Part shown: positions 16,535 to 24,768 of the stretch, piece after piece
Layout of the letters: every line of letters starts with the position of its first letter
Numbering within the stretch: the first letter of the stretch is position 1
Program-made: the position numbers and the translations under genes
The notes under the pieces: model-generated
What the model saw: the letters and a program-made list of their open reading frames with translations, nothing else
What the model was told of the DNA's origin: nothing
Database searches by the model: none
Origin: Psychrobacillus sp044762655
Lineage (GTDB): Bacteria; Bacillota; Bacilli; Bacillales_A; Planococcaceae
Direction: 5' to 3'
Length of the DNA: 64,000 nucleotides
Assembly (NCBI RefSeq): GCF_044762655.1
Contig: NZ_JBIWER010000009.1
Span: 6,756-70,755 of the forward strand

Positions 16535-17530
16535 TTACTGAAAGAGTGAAGTGTTGGCATATAACGCTACGGATCCGCCAGAGTGCACAAATAGAATGTT
16601 ATCTTCCCGCTTAAAGAAGCCTTTCTGAATTAAATCAATGAGTCCAACTGCCCCTTTACCAGTATAAATCGGATCTAGCAAAATTCCTTCTGATCTTGCA
16701 ATGAGCCTGACAGCCTCGACCATTTCCGGAGTAGGTATAGCATAGCCTGGTCCGATATACTCTTCATAACATATAACCGCTTCACGCGGGATTGAAATTG
16801 GGATACCAATATGTGCTGAAGTTTCTTTTACAAGCTGAAAGACTTTTTCTTCTTGTTCCACTTTACCCCTACTTACATTGATCCCAATTACTGGTATATT
16901 ACTTTGACTGCCATTAAAGCCCGTCACCAAACCAGCATGCATTCCGCCGCTGCCGCTTACACAAACAACGGCATTGACTGGATATCCTTTATCAAAGGAT
17001 TGTGCTAAAATCTCCTGAGCACAAGCAACATATCCTGTTGCCCCAATAGGATTCGATCCTCCAACCGGAATGATATAAGGTGTATGTCCTTCTACCGATA
17101 CCTTTTTCGCTACTTCTTGCATTTCTTTCATCAAGTCTGTCCCATTCGGCACAATCTTGATTTTTTCTGCACCCAGTAAATGATACAAGAAATAATTCCC
17201 GTTAAAAGTCGGCTCAGAATCTATTAAAAACCCCTTCTCCAATACAAGAATACACTTCATATTCTCTTTCACAGCAGCCGCGAGAGTTAAACGGCAATGG
17301 TTGGATTGAATGCCTCCACAGGTAATTAACGTATCCGCACCTTTTTCTACTGCGTCTGCAACAAGGAACTCTAGCTTTCTTGTTTTATTTCCACCAGCCG
17401 TCAACCCAAGCAAATCATCCCGTTTCATATAGATGGAGGGACCCCCAAGAACCTCAGATAAATTTTGTAATTTTTCAATGGGTGTATAGGCAGTTGTATA
17501 TCTTTTTCTAGGAAATTGCGCTAAATTCAT
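16535..17530 (-). CDS. dcyD: D-cysteine desulfhydrase / ACC deaminase family (PLP)
   Basis: 331 aa, typical for DcyD. The PLP lysine is in LTAGGNKTRKLEFL. ITCGGIQSNHCRLTLAAA and the glycine-rich CVSGSGGMHAGLV phosphate loop are intact. The enzyme releases pyruvate, sulfide and ammonia from D-cysteine; ACC deaminases share the fold, so the substrate call is by similarity. It lies downstream of a cystine-type ABC importer on the same strand, a pairing known from enterobacterial DcyD/FliY. Confidence 0.85.
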   Translation of the reverse strand: MNLAQFPRKRYTTAYTPIEKLQNLSEVLGGPSIYMKRDDLLGLTAGGNKTRKLEFLVADAVEKGADTLITCGGIQSNHCRLTLAAAVKENMKCILVLEKGFLIDSEPTFNGNYFLYHLLGAEKIKIVPNGTDLMKEMQEVAKKVSVEGHTPYIIPVGGSNPIGATGYVACAQEILAQSFDKGYPVNAVVCVSGSGGMHAGLVTGFNGSQSNIPVIGINVSRGKVEQEEKVFQLVKETSAHIGIPISIPREAVICYEEYIGPGYAIPTPEMVEAVRLIARSEGILLDPIYTGKGAVGLIDLIQKGFFKREDNILFVHSGGSVALYANTSLFQ

Positions 17531-17627
17531 ATAAAATCTCCTCCTATATCCTCTGTTTGAGGCAAGTTTTTATAAAGTACTGAACTGATGCAGTGAAGAC
17601 ATTTAGCAGAATGAGGCGGGGACAGAT

Positions 17628-17670
17628 CAAAAAAAACCATTTTTCTTGATAAGAAAAATGGTCATTTTTT
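17628..17670. terminator. Bidirectional terminator
   Basis: ACCATTTTTCTT and AAGAAAAATGGT with a short loop, a T8 run on minus and a T6 run on plus. It separates dcyD from the upstream ABC operon. Confidence 0.85.
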
Positions 17671-17681
17671 GACACGAAGAA

Positions 17682-17802
17682 AATTGATTTACATTCCGGG
17701 GGCGCTTTCTGGACCCGGCTCGAGCCTCCTCATTACAACGTCCTACAGGGTCTCGAGTCACGGAGTGTTCCCGCTGGAGGCACCCCTTTACTAAAATCAA
17801 TT
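17682..17802. repeat. GC-rich 121-bp element with terminal inverted repeats
   Basis: AATTGATTT (17682-17690) and AAATCAATT (17794-17802) bound a segment far richer in G+C than its surroundings (CCGGGGGCGCTTTCTGG; GGCTCGAGCC; GGTCTCGAG). No frame is plausible. It looks like a small non-coding mobile or REP-like repeat. Confidence 0.55.
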
Positions 17803-17906
17803 CTCAAAAGTATCCGATTCTTTATCAGTGGTATAAGCGAATTCTTACAAAAAATCCACTTACGTTGCAGCCTCATCTAGTAGTAGCCTAGGTTTTAACT
17901 GTTCAT

Positions 17907-17946
17907 ATAAATAAAGGCACAGTTTACACATTGATTAGTGCGCCTT
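17907..17946 (-). terminator. Probable terminator of the ABC importer operon
   Basis: On the minus strand, AAAGGCGCAC and GTGCCTTT pair with one bulge just after the ATPase stop at 17962. The following T-run is weak. Confidence 0.5.
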
Positions 17947-17961
17947 TTTGAAGTATCGATT

Positions 17962-18705
17962 TTACGCACCTAGTTTATTTAAAAATTGTAATGTACGATC
18001 ATGGTTGGTATGTGTAAAAATTTGTTCTGGTGTTCCCTCTTCGACAATTAGACCGTTATCAATGAAAACTACCTTATCCGCTACCTCACGAGCAAAGTTC
18101 ATTTCATGAGTCACAACAACCATGGTCATTCCTTCTTTAGCCAGTTCTTTCATTACCTTCAGAACTTCTCCTACTAATTCGGGATCTAATGCAGAAGTAG
18201 GTTCGTCAAACAGGAGAACTTCAGGTTCCATGGCCATCGCCCGGGCGATTCCCACACGCTGTTGTTGTCCGCCGGATAACTGGGATGGGTAGTGGTTTGC
18301 ACGGTCCTTTAAGCCTACCTTTTCTAGCAATTGAAGAGCCTTTGCTCGTGAAAGCTCCTTGTCCTGCTTACGAACAATGACCAAGCCTTCCATCACATTT
18401 TCAAGAGCAGTCATATGAGGGAACAAATTATAACTTTGGAAAACCATCCCTGTTTGCTGGCGGAACCTAATAACCTCATCTTTTGGTATTCGTTTTTTAT
18501 CATGAAAGTCCAAAGAATATTTTCCGAGCATAATGCTCCCTTTTGTAGGCATTTCTAGTAAATTTAAACAACGGAGCAAAGTTGTTTTTCCCGATCCTGA
18601 AGGCCCAATAATACATACCGTATTGCCTTCCTCTATTTTTAGATCAATTCCTTTTAAAACTTCTGTTTGTCCAAACTGCTTATGCAGGTCTTTTATTTCA
18701 ATCAC
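17962..18705 (-). CDS. tcyC: Amino-acid (cystine-type) ABC transporter ATPase
   Basis: 247 aa, complete: Walker A GPSGSGKTT, Q-loop FQSYNLFPHM, signature LSGGQQQRV, Walker B VLLFDEPTSALD and switch His in VVVTHEMNFA. It has the GlnQ/TcyC subfamily pattern. It is the third gene of a binding protein-permease-ATPase operon. The cystine assignment comes from the downstream D-cysteine desulfhydrase and sulfur genes and not from the ATPase itself. Confidence 0.87.
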   Translation of the reverse strand: MIEIKDLHKQFGQTEVLKGIDLKIEEGNTVCIIGPSGSGKTTLLRCLNLLEMPTKGSIMLGKYSLDFHDKKRIPKDEVIRFRQQTGMVFQSYNLFPHMTALENVMEGLVIVRKQDKELSRAKALQLLEKVGLKDRANHYPSQLSGGQQQRVGIARAMAMEPEVLLFDEPTSALDPELVGEVLKVMKELAKEGMTMVVVTHEMNFAREVADKVVFIDNGLIVEEGTPEQIFTHTNHDRTLQFLNKLGA

Positions 18706-18722
18706 GTGTATGCCCTCCTATA

Positions 18723-19403
18723 TCAGCCCGCAACATAACGATCAAGTCGTTTTTCCATACGCCCTTGAGCGTTAGATAGAACGGTACTGAACATCAAATA
18801 AATAAATCCTGCCAAACAATATAAAATTAATGGTTCATAGGTTATTGCGGTAATTTGCTGAGCCACCCTAAACAATTCAGTCACCGTAAGGGTCGCGGCA
18901 AGTGATGTATCCTTTACCAAGCCAATAAAACTGTTTGATAAAGGCGGAACCGATACCCTCGTTGCCTGAGGTAAGATAACCCTTCTTAATGCCTGTCGAT
19001 AGCTCATCCCGATGGAATAAGCAGCCTCCCATTGGCCTTTAGTAATGGAAAGAATAGCAGCACGGATAATCTCTGAATTATATGCGCCAACGTTCAAAGA
19101 AAAACCAATTACTGCTGCAGGCAGCGGGTCAATCGTAATTCCGACACTTGGAAGACCATAGAATATAACAAATAACTGAACGAGAAGTGGTGTTCCTCTA
19201 AACACCCATACATAAAATCTTGCAACTGCGCTGAGAGGTTTAATTCCCGAGATTCGAGCCAGTGCAGTAAGCAAGGCAAGAATGAGTCCCAGTAAAAAAG
19301 AGATAAGGGTTAAGGGTACAGTAAAGGCGATTCCTGCTTTCAACATTGGGAGAAAGGAATTTACAATGATGTCAATTATTTGAATCGCTCTTTCATCAAA
19401 CAT
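18723..19403 (-). CDS. tcyB: Amino-acid ABC transporter permease
   Basis: 226 aa of the HisM family: several membrane helices, RGTPLLVQLFVIFYGLP near residue 90 and the EAA loop EAAYSIGMSYRQALRRVILPQA that contacts the ATPase. Spacing is 17 bases to the ATPase and 12 to the binding protein, so it is one operon. TcyB-like by context. Confidence 0.87.
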   Translation of the reverse strand: MFDERAIQIIDIIVNSFLPMLKAGIAFTVPLTLISFLLGLILALLTALARISGIKPLSAVARFYVWVFRGTPLLVQLFVIFYGLPSVGITIDPLPAAVIGFSLNVGAYNSEIIRAAILSITKGQWEAAYSIGMSYRQALRRVILPQATRVSVPPLSNSFIGLVKDTSLAATLTVTELFRVAQQITAITYEPLILYCLAGFIYLMFSTVLSNAQGRMEKRLDRYVAG

Positions 19404-19415
19404 TCGAACACTTCC

Positions 19416-20237
19416 TTATTTTGAAACGTCGGTTTCAAAGTATTTTTGAGAGATACTTAGATATGTGCCATCACTCTTCATGTCGGAGAGCGCTTTATTT
19501 ACCGCATCTATTAATTCTTTATTATTTCCTTTATTAAACATAAATCCCATTTTCGCCACTTTATCATATTCTGCTACAGCTTTAATAGCTACATCAGGTT
19601 TTTGCTTTTTGACATCCTGAAAAGCCAATTTATCATTTATAATCACATCAGCACGTTTCGAGACTACAAGATCAATCCCTTGATTAAAACTTTCGTCTGT
19701 CACGATCTCGGCACCGTAGGATATAGCTATATCCTTATAGTTAGATATTAGTTGCTGAGCAGCTTTTTTTCCTTTCAAATCTTCAAATGATTTAATAGTG
19801 TCATTGTCACTTCTAACAATCAAAACAGGTTTTGACACAACATAGGGATCAGAAAAATCGTATTTTTCCTGACGGTCAGGACGAATTTCAATTTGATTCG
19901 CAATCATATCGAAACGATTCGAATCAAGCCCAGCAAAGATACCGTCCCATTGGGTTTCAACAAATTCCGGCTTTACACCAAGTCTGTTTGCTACTTCTTC
20001 AACGATTTCAATATCAAAACCAGTCAATTTTCCTGAAGCATCATGGAAGCTAAACGGTGAATATACTCCTTCTGTACCAATTCTAATTTTTCCTTCCGCT
20101 TGAATTTGCTCAAACAGATTATTACTGTCGGCTGAGACCGGTTGAGTGGTTGATTGATTTGGTGGTGTTTTTCCACATGCAGTTAATGCAAGTGAAATGA
20201 GTAACAAGAAAGCTACAAATTTTAAATTCCTTTTCAT
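19416..20237 (-). CDS. tcyA: Extracellular amino-acid-binding lipoprotein
   Basis: 273 aa from ATG 20237, preceded by GAGGAGGAACTCTTT. The lipoprotein signal ends at LALTACGK (lipobox Cys at about residue 21). The mature part is a family-3 solute-binding protein (LFEQIQAEGKIRIGTEGVYSPFSF; GFDIEIVEEVANRLGV; EFVETQWDGIFAGLDSNRFD). It captures a polar amino acid, probably cystine, for the adjacent permease and ATPase. Confidence 0.87.
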   Translation of the reverse strand: MKRNLKFVAFLLLISLALTACGKTPPNQSTTQPVSADSNNLFEQIQAEGKIRIGTEGVYSPFSFHDASGKLTGFDIEIVEEVANRLGVKPEFVETQWDGIFAGLDSNRFDMIANQIEIRPDRQEKYDFSDPYVVSKPVLIVRSDNDTIKSFEDLKGKKAAQQLISNYKDIAISYGAEIVTDESFNQGIDLVVSKRADVIINDKLAFQDVKKQKPDVAIKAVAEYDKVAKMGFMFNKGNNKELIDAVNKALSDMKSDGTYLSISQKYFETDVSK

Positions 20238-20715
20238 AAAGAGTTCCTCCTCAATTTTCATAAAAGTGAATTTTCTGATAATTATAATCTGAAGCTTATA
20301 TGTGCATTAATACAACTGTTAATTGTCCAGCTTCTATTAAGCGGAGAGTGACTAGTCTGTAATTTATTTAGCATTTCTATATGGTTCTGCAAATAAAAAG
20401 TTTGTAAAATATCCTTTTTACTGTGAAAGCATTTAGTCAAAACTAATGTGCTCAATCTGTACATAGAGAAAGTCAAATTTATTAATCTCAAAACAAGTAT
20501 TTCATTCCTTTACTATAATGCTTGTTTGAAATTTTTTCTATAACTTGTTGGGACATTTTGAACATCCTTTATTAATTTTAGTAAAGATTAATTATTTTAG
20601 GATTCAGTAGCCCTTTTCCAGTAATAAGCCCCTTTTTACTGGCTCCCTAGTATAAGATTAATCTTATACTAGGGAGATTTAGTCCAGGTTTTAGCAGTTT
20701 TTTATAAAAAACAAG
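20238..20715. other. Gap upstream of the ABC importer operon
   Basis: AT-rich, with no credible gene. I looked for T-box and S-box (SAM) riboswitch signatures, as expected before cystine genes, and see none. It contains the palindrome at 20643-20676. Confidence 0.5.
20643..20676. terminator. Perfect 34-bp palindrome, terminator of the rhodanese operon
   Basis: CTCCCTAGTATAAGATT and its exact reverse complement abut with no loop, about 40 bases beyond the minus-strand rhodanese stop at 20716. T-runs are short, so an operator role is possible. Confidence 0.6.
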
Positions 20716-22317
20716 TCATATATTCTGATAGATTTGCTGTATATGACTTAACTGTGTTTCCAAATCTATTTCCCACACCAAATAATCATGCATATGTTTT
20801 TTTCCACGTTCTGGGTCGTCAAGATAAATATCATCCGGTTCTTTTATAAAACCTTTAGATCCATATTCAAAGGAATAACCAGCTTTAGACCATGCCTTTT
20901 TGCCGCCCTCGAGGACATATATATCTTTAAAACCCAACTCTAGTAAAGTTGCTGCACATAAGGTTGAACCATAACCATTGTGACAAGTAAGGACAATTGT
21001 GTCACTTTCTTTTGCAACCTCATGAATGTAAAATTCTAGCCAGCTTCGGGATAACCATAAGGAATTCGGTATATGTCCACTTTGGTAACTTTGGCTTGTA
21101 TCAACATCAATTATGGTTAATTTAGGCATAGATACTAACTTTCCTTTTAAATTTGGTGCATTTATTAGGTTAATATTCTTATTAGCTGTATTATATCCAA
21201 GTGGCGAAGCTTGTGTTTCCCCTTCTTCAATCGAAAAACCAGAATTTTTCCATTGTTCTACACCACCATCTAAGACAAAAACATTTTCAAAGCCCATCTT
21301 TTTGTACCAATAGGCGGTTATTACAGATCGATGTCTATCATTACTGATAAAAACAATATTACCCTTTCTAACACCAATATGGTCATCCGCTTCTTGTATG
21401 GCTTGCCCACCTGGCAGGTTATATGTTCCTGGAATATGTCCTTCAACATATTCAAGCGTTGTTCTTACATCAAACTCATAAAGCGTATGATAATCGGAAT
21501 CATTACGTAAATCTAGATAGTCTTTTAAGGAAATTAACTGAATACTATTTTCTTGAATCAACTGGCTAATAAAGGTATTAAGTCTTGATGAGTTCGATTT
21601 AGATATGTTTGGCTGAGGTGTGTTAAAGTTCAATTCAAGATTTGCCAAAACCCAACCCATAGTACCATTTTTTAAATTATATACATTCTTAAAACCCATT
21701 TCTCTTAATGTTTGAGATGCTATTATACTACGTGTGCGACCAGCACATGTTAGGATTATATCTTTTTTGTCACTTTCGATATAATTATAAATTTCATGAT
21801 ATAACTCTACGCCAGGAATGTTTATCGCTCCAGGGATACTTCCTGTATTTTTTACTTCTTCAACAGGGCGTACATCGATGATAATGAAATTACTTTCATC
21901 ACTTGTCAATCGGTTATTCACTGTCTGAGGCTCTAAATATGGTACATTTCTTGAAACCCTTTCTCCAAAGGCTTTACTCGGGACGTTCACCCCGTTAATA
22001 AGATAATTGTCTTGTTTTTCCCATTGATTTAATCCTCCTTCCAGAACATATACACTTGTGTATCCTAATTTTTCAAGAGTGTCCGCAGATAAAGCCGATC
22101 TACTTTCATCATTACAATAGAGAACAATTTTTGTGTTTTTCACTGGGACTAATTTGGAAACTCTAAACTCTAATAATCTCTTTGGTATATTTGTAGCAAA
22201 TAGTATTTGTTTACTTTCATACTCAGTTCTTTCTCTAACATCAATTAATGCAAACGAAAAATCATGTGATTTAAGTAATTCTAATACTGTATTTCGACTA
22301 ACTTTTTTAATCGACAT
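20716..22317 (-). CDS. Four-domain rhodanese-like sulfurtransferase
   Basis: 533 aa made of four tandem rhodanese modules (about 1-120, 120-240, 250-375, 390-500). Active-site loops are YCNDESRS, TCAGRTRS, ISNDRHRS and TCHNGYGS, so domains 1, 2 and 4 keep the catalytic Cys and domain 3 has Ser in its place. Such proteins move sulfane sulfur from thiosulfate or persulfides. It follows the thiol-dioxygenase gene by 37 bases on the same strand and probably handles the sulfur or persulfide products of cysteine breakdown. Confidence 0.88.
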   Translation of the reverse strand: MSIKKVSRNTVLELLKSHDFSFALIDVRERTEYESKQILFATNIPKRLLEFRVSKLVPVKNTKIVLYCNDESRSALSADTLEKLGYTSVYVLEGGLNQWEKQDNYLINGVNVPSKAFGERVSRNVPYLEPQTVNNRLTSDESNFIIIDVRPVEEVKNTGSIPGAINIPGVELYHEIYNYIESDKKDIILTCAGRTRSIIASQTLREMGFKNVYNLKNGTMGWVLANLELNFNTPQPNISKSNSSRLNTFISQLIQENSIQLISLKDYLDLRNDSDYHTLYEFDVRTTLEYVEGHIPGTYNLPGGQAIQEADDHIGVRKGNIVFISNDRHRSVITAYWYKKMGFENVFVLDGGVEQWKNSGFSIEEGETQASPLGYNTANKNINLINAPNLKGKLVSMPKLTIIDVDTSQSYQSGHIPNSLWLSRSWLEFYIHEVAKESDTIVLTCHNGYGSTLCAATLLELGFKDIYVLEGGKKAWSKAGYSFEYGSKGFIKEPDDIYLDDPERGKKHMHDYLVWEIDLETQLSHIQQIYQNI

Positions 22318-22354
22318 AAATTTACACTCCTACTGATTATTTGGTTATAAACTA

Positions 22355-22954
22355 TCATAAAGAATCGATTACCAATTCATCCCACTCTTTTTGCTTCCCA
22401 GTTATTGGGTCATACACATGCCTTTTTATTTCATTTATATTACCCCCGTAAACGTGAAATCCTACGCATGGCTCTCCGACATGACCACTACGTACATCAT
22501 GAATATCATCATCTTTTGTGCAACAGACTAATACATCGCCCTTTTGCAAGAAATGTACTTCTTTAGGTTTAAGTACTTCTTCCTTGCCTTTAATCGGTTT
22601 ATAATAGTGGGTTTCAATTTCAACCCCTTGTAGAACACCAACAACTCCCCAAGTACAGTGATCATGGACAGGAGAGCTTTGACCAACAGCCCAAACACAG
22701 GATAAAATTGAAAAGCTACCATCAGGAGCTATATATACCATATAATCTGTACTATCTGCACTTTTTTGAGGATCCGATCTTAGATATTCTTTATTAAGAA
22801 AACCCTCAACTTGCAAACGTGGTTTCAACAAACTAGCTACCCCTTCGGTAATGGTATCCTCATCATTGTGATTGTGTACCAGTTCATAAACGTCTTGAAT
22901 AAACTTTTTTAACTCAGGGTGGAAACTTTCATTGATTTTTAAATCTACCGCCAT
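22355..22954 (-). CDS. Cysteine dioxygenase-type thiol dioxygenase
   Basis: 199 aa cupin of the cysteine/3-mercaptopropionate dioxygenase family. The iron-binding pattern is visible: SSPVHDHCTWGVVGVLQG gives two His, and GDVLVCCTKDDDIHDV gives the third. It oxidises a thiol to the sulfinic acid with O2 and Fe(II). The exact substrate is not decided by sequence. It is the first gene of a unit with the rhodanese gene, with a palindromic element upstream at 23082-23101. Confidence 0.85.
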   Translation of the reverse strand: MAVDLKINESFHPELKKFIQDVYELVHNHNDEDTITEGVASLLKPRLQVEGFLNKEYLRSDPQKSADSTDYMVYIAPDGSFSILSCVWAVGQSSPVHDHCTWGVVGVLQGVEIETHYYKPIKGKEEVLKPKEVHFLQKGDVLVCCTKDDDIHDVRSGHVGEPCVGFHVYGGNINEIKRHVYDPITGKQKEWDELVIDSL

Positions 22955-23081
22955 CTAGTTCACATTCCTTCCTCTTATATTATTTTTTTCTAATAATTCA
23001 ACGATAATGATAACGCTTACCTAATTATGTTAATCTTAACTTCGTTGGATTTAGATTATTGTGATTATTATGTCAATAACC

Positions 23082-23101
23082 TGGTATAATGAAAAGTACC
23101 A
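23082..23101. promoter_or_regulatory. Operator-like TGGTA-N10-TACCA site before the thiol dioxygenase
   Basis: TGGTA, ten bases, TACCA lie about 130 bases upstream of the dioxygenase start, within roughly 50 bases closely repeated at 24692-24711. GabR-type regulators bind ATACCA-like half-sites, so the neighbouring MocR/GabR protein is a candidate. This is inferred. Confidence 0.55.
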
Positions 23102-23189
23102 GAAATGATTAATTCAAGGGACCAATAAAGGTGATTTAGAATCCGTCCTTCAGTCCAATCATTCTTTAGGACACACTAAACGTAAATTA

Positions 23190-23218
23190 AATCCCACCTA
23201 TAATTAATAGGTGGGATT
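23190..23218 (-). terminator. Terminator after patB
   Basis: AATCCCACCTAT and ATAGGTGGGATT flank a short AT loop downstream of the minus-strand stop at 23275. Confidence 0.7.
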
Positions 23219-23274
23219 CTAAAAAAATCCTTTAAAATTACTTGCAAAACTCTATTTCTGTATAGACAACTACA

Positions 23275-24477
23275 CTACAATACTACAATCTTACTATTAG
23301 GTTTTTTCATATTTTCGTAAGCCCTTTTCATACAAGCAAGACCTTTTTCAAGAACCTGTGTCTGCGTAGCAACATTCAAGCGCATGAAACCTATACCGGG
23401 AGCACCATAATTAGAACCACAGTTCAATTTGATACCTTCGGATTTATACATCTCAATTAACTTTGACTGTTCAATATTCCAAGCTCGGAAATCAATCCAT
23501 AGTAGGTATGTTCCTTCTGGTTCAATCACTTTTACTTCCGGCATTGTTTCTGCGATAAACCTTTTAACGATTTTGATGTTCTTTACAAAGTACTCATTCT
23601 GCTGATCCACATAATATTCGCAATCGTTATAAGCAGAGATTAGTGCTTCGATACCAAAATAATTGTAGTCGAAATGATAATTGTCATAAACCACATTGTA
23701 CTGATCACTAAGCGTTTTGTTCTTGATTATGACATATGCGGAATAAAAACAAGCAAGATTAAAGGTCTTGCTTGGAGATCCCATTACGATAACGTTATCC
23801 GCAATATCCTTTGAGATAGAGAAATACGGAGTATGTTTATGTTCACCATAGATAATGTCACCGTGGATCTCATCACTGACTATTAAGACGTCGTTCTTTC
23901 TGCAAATTTCGGCCATTCTTGTAAGTTCATCTTTTGTCCATACCCGACCAACTGGATTGTGGGGATTACAAACCAATAGAATTCGGACACGTGGATCAGA
24001 AGCTTTCTTGTCGAGATCATCAAAATCTATTTCATAATGTCCATCTTTAAGAACTAGATCGTTACTCTCGACATAACGTCCAGTACCCTTAATTACAACA
24101 TTAAATGTATTATATACAGGGGCTTGCAATAGAATTGTATCACCTGGCCTAGTGTATGCGTTAATTATCATCCAAAGCGCACCAGTCATCAGTCCCTGTG
24201 AATGGCGGACTGTTTCCTGTTCTAGAGAAATACCATAACGCTTTTGATACCATCCAGAGATGGCGCTCGCAAAACGCTTTTGGGGGAATTTACCGTAAGC
24301 GTAGACTCCATACTCCGCTCGTTTGCGTACAGCTTTAATAACGGGTTCTGGAGCTTTGAAATCAGTATCTGCAACGCCAAACGGTATATACTTTCCATCT
24401 TCTCCCTCATAATCCCATTTAAAGGAATCAGTCCCGATTCGATTTATTGGTTCGTCAAAATTATGATATAGTTCCAT
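23275..24477 (-). CDS. patB: PatB/MalY-type cystathionine beta-lyase (PLP aminotransferase fold)
   Basis: 400 aa, normal length. Family markers: PFGVADTDFKAPEPVIKAV near the N-terminus, NPHNPVGRVWT, VSDEIHGDIIY (PLP Asp) and the Schiff-base lysine in GSPSKTFNLACF. It cleaves C-S bonds in cystathionine or cysteine conjugates. It lies between the sulfur cluster and a MocR regulator transcribed toward it, and its promoter carries a TGGTA-N10-TACCA element. Confidence 0.87.
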   Translation of the reverse strand: MELYHNFDEPINRIGTDSFKWDYEGEDGKYIPFGVADTDFKAPEPVIKAVRKRAEYGVYAYGKFPQKRFASAISGWYQKRYGISLEQETVRHSQGLMTGALWMIINAYTRPGDTILLQAPVYNTFNVVIKGTGRYVESNDLVLKDGHYEIDFDDLDKKASDPRVRILLVCNPHNPVGRVWTKDELTRMAEICRKNDVLIVSDEIHGDIIYGEHKHTPYFSISKDIADNVIVMGSPSKTFNLACFYSAYVIIKNKTLSDQYNVVYDNYHFDYNYFGIEALISAYNDCEYYVDQQNEYFVKNIKIVKRFIAETMPEVKVIEPEGTYLLWIDFRAWNIEQSKLIEMYKSEGIKLNCGSNYGAPGIGFMRLNVATQTQVLEKGLACMKRAYENMKKPNSKIVVL

Positions 24478-24691
24478 ATGTATACCTTCCTTAGCCTGAC
24501 GTTTTATTAATGGTATTTACCAAGTTCAAACTTACTCTTTTTTATGAAGTATGAATACACAGATTGCATTACTAACCATCAGAACGAAAATTGATCTATT
24601 CAAATAGTCCGGAAACTCTCGCATACGATGCTACTCCTGAAATAAAGGTTCTTAAGTTCGCTGAAATCTTTTTGTTATTATTTCAACAACT

Positions 24692-24711
24692 TGGTATTGT
24701 GAATAGTACCA
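24692..24711. promoter_or_regulatory. Operator-like TGGTA-N10-TACCA site before patB
   Basis: TGGTA and TACCA around ten bases, about 215 bases upstream of the patB start. The surrounding bases (TTATTATTTCAACAACT before; GAACTAATTA after) match the 23082-23101 site closely, pointing to one shared regulator. Confidence 0.55.
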
Positions 24712-24768
24712 GAACTAATTATTTTAAAGTATCAGTATACATTTAGTTCTATATATTCTGCCTTTAAA

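Noticed and set aside
20238..20715. SAM or T-box riboswitch before the cystine importer
   Set aside because: No S-box core or T-box motif could be found in the leader.
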